Assembly (NCBI GenBank): GCA_036345935.2
Contig: JADWOT020000005.1
Span: forward strand, 20,252,369 to 20,316,368
Length of the DNA stretch: 64,000 nucleotides
Direction of reading: 5' to 3'
DNA from: Taenia hydatigena
Lineage: Eukaryota > Platyhelminthes > Cestoda > Cyclophyllidea > Taeniidae
Part shown: positions 57,401 to 64,000 of the stretch, in pieces
Layout of the letters: each line of letters begins with the position of its first letter
Position numbering within the stretch: position 1 is the first letter of the stretch
The notes under the pieces: generated by a model
Databases searched by the model: none
The model's input: only the letters and a program-made list of their open reading frames with translations
What the model was told of the DNA's origin: nothing
Position numbers and translations under genes: made by a program

Positions 57401-59958
57401 ATAAATGTGCTTCATCAGTAACTTTACAGCACGGTCTCGCATTTTCTTGAGAGAACAAGAATGGCACCTCTGACTCACGAGTCTCCGCTATTCCTGAGGT
57501 AATTACCCTGGCACACCCAAACGTTAAATAGAACCGAATAGGTGCATTTCAGTCATAGTTAATGCTTGAACATCAACGAACAAAAAATTGTGTAGAAGCC
57601 ACTATAGGCAGACAGACAGACACGTATACAAAAGACCAACACCAAACTGGAATCCAATTCGGTAAATACTTTCCAGACGGTACATTGCACCACCAAGTCT
57701 CTCATCTCCTGATGCCATGCAACAAATATGGCCAGGAGCTTTAGCACACTTTAAATCGACGTAAGCTTGATTCGCGAGGCAAGTAAGCTTCATTAACGTC
57801 AGTCAGGTCCGACAGGCAGTCAACGATGTGAGAATGGCTCAAGATGTTAAGAGTAGCATCAAGTAAACCATTTGGACTGACCTGTATTTGCGCTCCACAA
57901 TTCATGAAAGTAAACAAATGCAGCGAGGTACTTCGGATAGCCCGCAAATTTTATGGCACCAAGGTAAGAAGTTCCTTACCCCTTCATGAAACTTTACTCT
58001 AGCGGAACAACAACTTATATTATACTCTAGGAGCAAATGGGTCACCAGAAACGAACTAAACGAAAGATAAAAAACTTTAATAAATCCGAAAACCTAATTT
58101 CATGGGCATTCCTTATATGTGCACAAAAAATAACAAACTTTTTCTCGACTTCTTGAGTGCATACATGGCAATCTCATTGAGGATGCACAGCAACTTCGAA
58201 ACAACGTCCAACCTTCCATAAAATTGTGGATTTATCAAGGGCTTGAATGAAAGCATCGGGAAAGGCCGTTTCCACTACAGAGATTACAAAAATCCATGCA
58301 AGACAAAAAGTTCTATACATAACTGTAAAACGGCATATAGGCAGCAGCTTGAAAAACCAAACAAGGCCGGCCGAAATCGACCCTAAAAGATCCAGCAGAG
58401 AAAGCGACTAGAAGGGGAAAAACCGCAAAACTTATGTACATCCTCAACAGGCAGTAGTCTCAGCCTAATCACTCCATCCCTAACAGTGCTGAGAACAGCC
58501 AAATAGGCATCTGAAGCGCCATCAGCCCGTCACATAAGCCACACATCTGTGCAATTCATTTCCAGACGACTTCGAGAAGGGAATACTTATGTCTACGTCG
58601 ATCACATATTGAAATAGAGTAAATTAAGCTTCCGTCTGCTTCACTTCCTATGGAGGAGCCATCTCCATGCCGCTGCGATAACTCATAGATGCTTAATCTG
58701 CCAGTAAATATGCCGTATAGATCAACCAGACAAAACCAATTATGCCTCTTCCTCCTACTTACGCGATTTTCAAATAGTAAAACAAAGCCTGAGCACAACG
58801 GCGATTTGAGGTTGATCTCGTCATCCTATATCATGCGAGAGACGTTGAAACAGCGCTCTGCCGCGCCTGGAAGGCAAGTCCTTCCAGTTAGTAGAGATAT
58901 AGGACTCTAGTGACTCAGAATCAAAACCGGAGTTTTGACATCGATACCAGTGAACGTTTTGATAGATTACTGCCTATTTGGTGGATTACACAGTCAAACA
59001 GTACGACTAAGGCCCTCTCTAACTTAAATCAACGGACAAAACAAACAAATAATCATTAGGCCACAATTCTTACCTCCACAGTGACCCAGTCATTCTCCTT
59101 TTCACTGTCAAAGAATCCTTCCATGACAATTTCAATCTCGTCCGGCCACTGGTGTTCCGCAGGAAGACCATTACTAACAACAGCAGAAACACCAGATCCC
59201 GGCTTAATTGAACGCTTTGGTCGCGACAGCCCAGTCGATTGCATCGTTTCTGCCGATAGAAGTCGAGCGACCACCTCTGCAAGCGTTTCTTTGCATAGAC
59301 AAAGGAACAAATGCGTTTATAAATCTGGAGGAGATCATGAAACAGCAGCTAGCAGGTCAATCATTCACCTCTTCGTCTACCACAATCCTGCCCTGTGGGA
59401 TGCATATATCTCAAATTTCTGGTCAAATGGGTTGGTCTGGCACGATGCCGATTAGCCAGATAGCGATAAAGGTGCGTTGGCACAGCAAAGGTGCGCACGA
59501 ACTCCTCGTAGTTGGCCTGGCACTCAGCGCCGCTTATCTGGGTAGTAGGTTCTGTAACACGAGAGGAAGAGCCATTGTCACCGTTGGCGGTGTTGCTCTC
59601 TGCAGTAACAGGCGGTAACCCGACACCGTTTTCCAAAGGGACAGACTTGTCGGTTCTACCGTTTTTTATGGGTTTCCGTCTCCCTCTTACGATTCGACGA
59701 CGTGGCTTGATCTCGTTTACCTGCTCGCCCTCATTTGAGGGAGCAGCAACAACAGCCTAAAGGAAAGGACATCCATAAGCACCACAGCTTAGGTGATTGA
59801 ATTAATGGAAGGTGACGTACAGGATTCACGACAGGAGGAGGGGACGGTTTGGGCAGGAGAAGGGGTAAGTGAACTCTTCCATTTATGTGTTCAGTAGTTA
59901 TCCCGTTCGCCTGATGCTGTACTTTCTTTGAAGCACTAGATCGGGAAAGTTTTGACAT
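51416..59958 (-). CDS. SUZ12: Polycomb repressive complex 2 subunit SUZ12 (915 residues, ten exons)
   Basis: SUZ12 is the scaffold of PRC2, which methylates histone H3 Lys27 in the nucleus. Proposed minus-strand exons: 59958-59821, 59756-59369, 59288-59074, 58825-58763, 57141-56745, 56701-56360, 56297-56001, 54124-53709, 53439-53206 and 51673-51416 (TAG); they sum to exactly 916 codons. An N-terminal segment (YEEFVRTFAVPTHLYRYL) matches the human LFLQAFEKPTQIYRFL region. EIEIVMEGFF and WVTVEV follow in the order of human LQLTFTGFF and VTLEV. The C2H2 finger has Cys603 and Cys606 in CPWC and His622 and His627, with LDESYDGS after it as in human. The VEFS box covers exons 9 and 10: acidic DCDSEDEDAPQWL, EEFTDVNKGEKEF, then FILHLANLYDYGL. 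Exon 4 (21 codons) and the start of exon 5 are the weak points; other acceptors are possible there. The protein is longer than human (739) because of low-complexity linkers. Confidence 0.9.
54125..56000 (-). other. SUZ12 intron 7, splitting the zinc finger
   Basis: Separates the CPWC knuckle (exon 7) from the two zinc-binding histidines (exon 8). Donor GGCG|GTAAGT, acceptor ACAAAG. It contains a plus-strand 172-codon open frame (55272-55787) and several shorter frames. Confidence 0.75.
55272..55787 (+). pseudogene. Unidentified 172-codon open frame antisense in a SUZ12 intron
   Basis: The plus-strand frame is open from just after a TGA at 55269-55271 to TAG at 55785-55787. The translation looks like a real protein (TEDWLAVVSNSTDVEANF, RIFFQTFYVHFLENKAYFQM, TPLKWAFAWIKF) and codon use is mixed rather than repetitive. 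There is no early in-frame ATG; an ATG at 55268 is one base out of frame. I do not recognise the family. It may be an internal exon of a nested gene, a frameshifted retrocopy or a transposon fragment. Called pseudogene only because no start or splice sites could be set. Confidence 0.4.
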
Positions 59959-60997
59959 TCCTACTGAAATGGAACGTAAGTGCATCAGAAATTGATGGAT
60001 GCAACGACCAAAATTACATGTAAAGTTCAATAAGGCGAGTAGTGAAAAAGTAATGGCAGTACGTAATTGTCCACATGATAGCACAAACTAGGAGCATAAT
60101 TTGGAATTGTTGCCAATTTTAAAACTTTAAAATGCGAAGTTTCATTAATAAAATAAAGGGAGCAATTCTGGAACAAATATTTCAAAACAAAAAGTGGAAA
60201 TGGTAGAAGGGAGCTTGTCGTGAAGCATTAACCAAGTCTCTAATCCACACGTAAACGCACATATACAAATTTGAATACAAACTGAATGATGCACAACACG
60301 TTCTAATAAAGATAACTGATCAATTATAAGAAGAATTGAATCTTTGGAAACGCGCCTTATTTGAAAATTTACTTAAACCTAAAGCACTGAAAAGGTCGAA
60401 AATTTCTTTTCAAAAATGGGATGAAAGAAACGCATAAATTTGGGTTTAAGCTCCCTTTAAAAGGCGCTAAGATTTTGTTCATTTCCATGGTAATAGTGTC
60501 GGACTAAAAGTGGAGGAAATCATTAACCAAGCTACAGACAAACCCCCCATATAATTGATATTATCAGCTTGACTTGACTAGACAGTATTTCATTAGGTTG
60601 AATTACTGACTGAAGAAGGACAAAGCCATGCGGAACTTATAGCTCTAAGTCACAACGACGTGAGCTTTCTACAAAAAATGTGTTTCAGGGTAAGCCCGCA
60701 GCATAATGGTTCCAAACTCGGTGACAAATTTTGGTGCTGATTACTTTTTTTTACAGAATACTCATTCATTCTCGCAGGGAGCAATCAAATTTTAAAAGGG
60801 AACAAATTAGGGCTAAGACAAGCCAACTGTATCTAAATAGCAACAACGGACGTTGCTACCACTTCTAGTAAAATATATTGTCTTAATTACATTAGCACCT
60901 CTAAATTTTGATTCGTCCTGCTCTGATTCGCTGCGTGCTGACCAATCATTGACAAGTTTGCCAGCCAAAGTCTGCTGTACTTGGTGCCGTCTGGAGG
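59959..60997. promoter_or_regulatory. Shared upstream region of the divergent SUZ12 and GANAB genes
   Basis: The SUZ12 and GANAB start codons lie back to back across 1,039 bases, so both promoters fall here. A CCAAT at 60942-60946 lies about 52 bases before the GANAB ATG. On the minus strand TTCCATTTCAG ends 5 bases before the SUZ12 ATG and looks like a splice acceptor. The rest is AT-rich with no recognised feature. Confidence 0.45.
59964..59974 (-). other. Splice-acceptor-like site just upstream of the SUZ12 start
   Basis: TTCCATTTCAG ends 5 bases before the proposed ATG (59958). Flatworms use spliced-leader trans-splicing for some mRNAs, so this could be a trans-splice acceptor, or the end of a 5' UTR intron. 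The in-frame sequence upstream is open but not conserved. Confidence 0.4.
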
Positions 60998-63771
60998 ATG
61001 TGGTTTTTGTGTCTAGTTCTCTTTCTTGCTGGTGTCTTGTGCGTTGATCGCAGCAACTTTAGGACATGTAGCGAAAGTTCGTTCTGCATGCGTCAAAGGG
61101 CATTTTGGCCTTCTGCACCAAAATACAGCGTCGACCTTGAAAGATTCCGAGTTGACAATAGTGTTCAATTCCAACTGATTGATTCTGAATCGCAAAAACG
61201 TCTCAACGTAAATATCACCTATCATCTGGACCGCACCTTTCGCCTGGTTCTTGATGAAGCTGATCCAATTCGCCCTCGCTTTCGTCCTAGAATTGGTGAC
61301 ACATTGGTTCGAGAACCGAAAGCTTTACCACTGAATGTGCACAGGACGGAGTCGGGAATCGTTCTTTCTGGGAAAAATCAGGATAGAGCTGTTATTGGTC
61401 TTAGTCCTTTTAGGGTCTCACTCTTCTCAAATGGCGCTCTTCAAGTAACAGTTAATGAGAGAGACCTGCTTAATTTCGAGTATCAACTTGGGCAACAATT
61501 TGAAGAACGGCCTATCATTTCCGAGATAATGACTGATTCTACAACAGAAAATGAAACTGGAAGCGAATCTAACAACAGCGGAATGGCACAAAGTAATAAT
61601 GCATCAGAGCCACCTCCCACAGAGCGCGTCGCAGTCGATTGGTCAGAATCCTTTAAGGGCCATCGGGACTCAAGAGCGCACGGTCCAACCTCCGTCGGGA
61701 TCGATTTCACATTTCATGGATTTGAATACGTATACGGTATCCCCGAGCATGCAGACAGCTTGGCTCTGCGAAACACCAATCAAACTGACCCCTACCGTCT
61801 TTACAATTTGGATGTATTTGAATACGAACTAAACAATCCTATGGCACTCTATGGATCTGTTCCTCTAATGTGGGCTCACAGAGCAAATAGCACTGTCGGC
61901 TTGTTTATTAATAATCCATCAGAAGCCTGGATCGATGTAGAATCCTCTAGAGAGGTTGATTCCGGTGGGAGTTTATTATCCAATCTATTCGCTAGAGCGA
62001 AGCACCCCAACGCATTTGTTAAGACTCGCTGGATGTTTGAAGCTGGTGTCCTCGACGTATTCATAATCCTCGCTGATAATCCTCGCTCTGGCTTACATGC
62101 CTATGCGGAACTCACAGGTTCAACTCCATTGCCTCCTCTCTTCGCTCTAGCACATCACCAGTGTCGCTGGAATTATCGTGATCAGGAGGAGATGAAATCT
62201 ATCAGCGACGATTATAATAAGCACAATCTTCCTATGGATGTTCTCTGGTTGGACATTGAATATGCTAATGATAAACGCTACCTCACCTGGAATACAGCAA
62301 GGTTTCCCTCTCCCGATGACATAGTTGACGACTTGGATGTCAATGGACGTAAACTCGTTGTGGTTGTGGATCCTCATATTAAGGCGGATCATTCCTGGTC
62401 CACATGCTCGTAAGCGAGATTTGGATTCCTTTGTTTTTTATAAACTTGTTTTTCCTATTTTAGACAAGGCAAATCGGAGGGTCTCTTCGTGAAAGGGGTA
62501 GACAATGCAACCGACTTTGATGGGTGGTGCTGGCCGGGATCGAGCTACTGGCCAGACTTTTACCGTCCTGAAGTTGTCGATTGGTGGGCAAATCTTTTTA
62601 CTGGTAGTGAATTTTTGAGCAATAACCGGATGTTCCACTGTTGGAACGATATGAATGAACCTTCTGTGTTCAGCGGGCCCGAGGTTACCATCCCGAAGGT
62701 AAACACATTTCTCCACAATTAGTCGCGCAGATCAAGAAGTGGGATTATTGTCATCGCATGCAAGCATTTAAGGGGTAGAGATTTTAAGCGAAAATTGCCT
62801 GGACCCGATGTATTGAAACTGGCGTGGTATCCAAGTCGTCCCATAGCAAAGCTTCCCCATCCTTAACTTTTTTGCGGTCCCTGTAATCACTTCTCTGTTG
62901 ATAGTTGGAACAGTATCCGATCCTGCGAACTCTTAGGAAGTTCTTTTACTACGTTATGCTGGGCACTGAACCAAAAGTAACTTCACGGGGGCATCTCCCG
63001 TGTCCAGTCTCCCTCCATTACCTTCCAATGCTCTCTGGTAGTTTCTATGGTCTTTTCTCAGCTTCATCGAACGTGTAATTGAAGTATATCACATTTAAAG
63101 GCAAATATTTTGTGCAATGTGAGAATCTTTCACCGCATGCCTTTACACAACGCGAGATTGGGGTGAATGCCAAGTCCAAGTTTATTACAGCGGGTGTATT
63201 TAGTCATCCACAGCAGACGCTTGCTTTCCGAGGCTGTATGCTGTCAACCCGACTGGTTTTGCCATTTCTTTCCATTTGACATTCTCCACCTCACCCGTTC
63301 GCCGTAAAAGTCGTGATAAGGCATACCTATTCTGAATTATCTTTTAATGTAAACAATTGCTGGGAAAAGTAGTAGCATAGGGTTCTCATTATAGAACGCA
63401 CAAGGAGATTCCAGCATTATCTCATTGCATAACTGCTCCTATTTCAGTGCTTTCTGCCTTCGAAGGTGTACTAGATTATACCAGTCTGGAGGTAGGATTA
63501 TCAAGCCACATGAGACGGAACGGAAACTCTTCCGTCACCTGACTATCCATTCATTACCGCCTAGGACACGATTTTTGGTGGAGTGTGGGAAAACCGGGAC
63601 CTACACAACCTTTACGCGCTCTGGGTGCACAACGCTACGTGGGAGGGACTCTTGCGACGCTCCAATCGCAAGGAGCGACCTTTCGTTCTCTCGCGCGCCT
63701 TCTTTGCCGGCTCTCAACGCACCGCTGCTGTGTGGACTGGGGATAATTCTGCATCATGGGATCACCTTCAG
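60998..63771 (+). CDS. GANAB: Glucosidase II alpha subunit (GH31), N-terminal 618 residues
   Basis: Glucosidase II trims the two inner glucoses from N-glycans in the endoplasmic reticulum and so controls calnexin binding. Proposed exons: 60998-62409, 62464-62698 and 63565-63771; the rest of the gene is beyond the window. The product starts with a signal peptide ([14 protein letters not shown]), and mature VDRSNFRTC...SFC matches GANAB. Exon 1 contains the N-terminal beta domain with an acidic, low-complexity insert (about residues 175-210) and the start of the GH31 barrel (LWLDIEY). Exon 2 has the nucleophile motif WNDMNEPS (Asp533). Exon 3 has [15 protein letters not shown] and the acid/base motif WTGDN (Asp609). 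Splice phases agree (2, 0, 0). Exon 3 ends HLQ with a likely GC donor, since no GT fits and the next bases do not match the family. Confidence 0.93.
62699..63564 (+). other. GANAB intron 2 (866 bases)
   Basis: Runs from AAG|GTAAAC to TACCGCCTAG. It holds short open frames without recognisable content. Confidence 0.8.
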
Positions 63772-64000
63772 GCATGTTCATTCTCACACCAAACAGGATC
63801 CTGTCAGCAATCACCTAGCTTCACTTGGTTTGTGCCTACACTTCGTTACGTGCCGACAGCAAAAGTGCTCCTAGGCGATCTTTCCTCTAGTCGTGCTTAG
63901 TAAACCCTTCTGTTAGCCACGTTCAAGAAACCTTGCCCTCTTTCCTCAAAGTGACCGTCGATGATAAAGTCACGCAGACTCCGAACCGCGAGTATACGAG
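63772..64000 (+). other. GANAB intron 3, 5' part, to the window edge
   Basis: Starts CAG|GCATGT, a GC-type donor. Translation beyond this point leaves the GH31 family at once and hits stops; the expected continuation of the barrel is not found before 64000. Confidence 0.5.

Noticed and set aside
58855..58890. Strong acceptor-like tract ACTTGCCTTCCAG as the start of SUZ12 exon 4
   Set aside because: All three frames hit stops soon after it; the acceptor at 58826 keeps the frame open to the donor, though this exon stays uncertain.

Overview
This is a gene-dense stretch of an animal nuclear genome, most likely from a parasitic flatworm and probably a cestode. The evidence is spliced genes with GT-AG introns, two introns of only 31 and 33 bases, animal-specific families (SUZ12, a PLP/M6 proteolipid, LRP2BP, a class II DYRK), no operons, and seven genes in 64 kb. 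The species assignment is inference; no ribosomal or mitochondrial marker is present.

Layout. (1) 1-9392, plus: the 3' part of a HUWE1-type HECT ubiquitin ligase (WWE domain, acidic tract, ubiquitin-binding motifs, HECT domain); its 5' part lies outside the window. (2) 11642-12148, plus: an intronless gluconokinase (IDNK). (3) 13966-32378, minus: an 18-kb PLP/M6 tetraspan proteolipid gene. I assembled it from seven exons, most too short to show as open reading frames; the first contributes only ATG plus one base. Its introns carry most of the interspersed repeats. (4) 34576-44988, minus: a class II DYRK kinase with a long C-terminal tail. (5) 45774-51030, plus: an LRP2BP-like Sel1-repeat protein. 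(6) 51416-59958, minus: the Polycomb PRC2 subunit SUZ12. (7) 60998-63771, plus: the first three exons of glucosidase II alpha (GANAB), running off the right edge.

DYRK/LRP2BP and SUZ12/GANAB are divergent pairs separated by 785 and 1,039 bases, so each gap probably holds two promoters. LRP2BP and SUZ12 converge with 385 bases between their stops. The genes do not form one pathway: they cover ubiquitination, sugar phosphorylation, neural or epithelial membrane organisation, kinase signalling, endocytic-receptor scaffolding, chromatin silencing and glycoprotein folding.

Non-coding sequence includes a four-copy interspersed repeat (family A), a two-copy repeat (family B), a microsatellite, a nested hairpin in a DYRK intron, two hairpin-rich segments in M6 introns, and a 172-codon open frame antisense inside a SUZ12 intron. 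Exon joins were checked by codon phase and family similarity: each complete gene sums to an exact multiple of three. No transcript data were available. Comparisons with vertebrate proteins are from memory.
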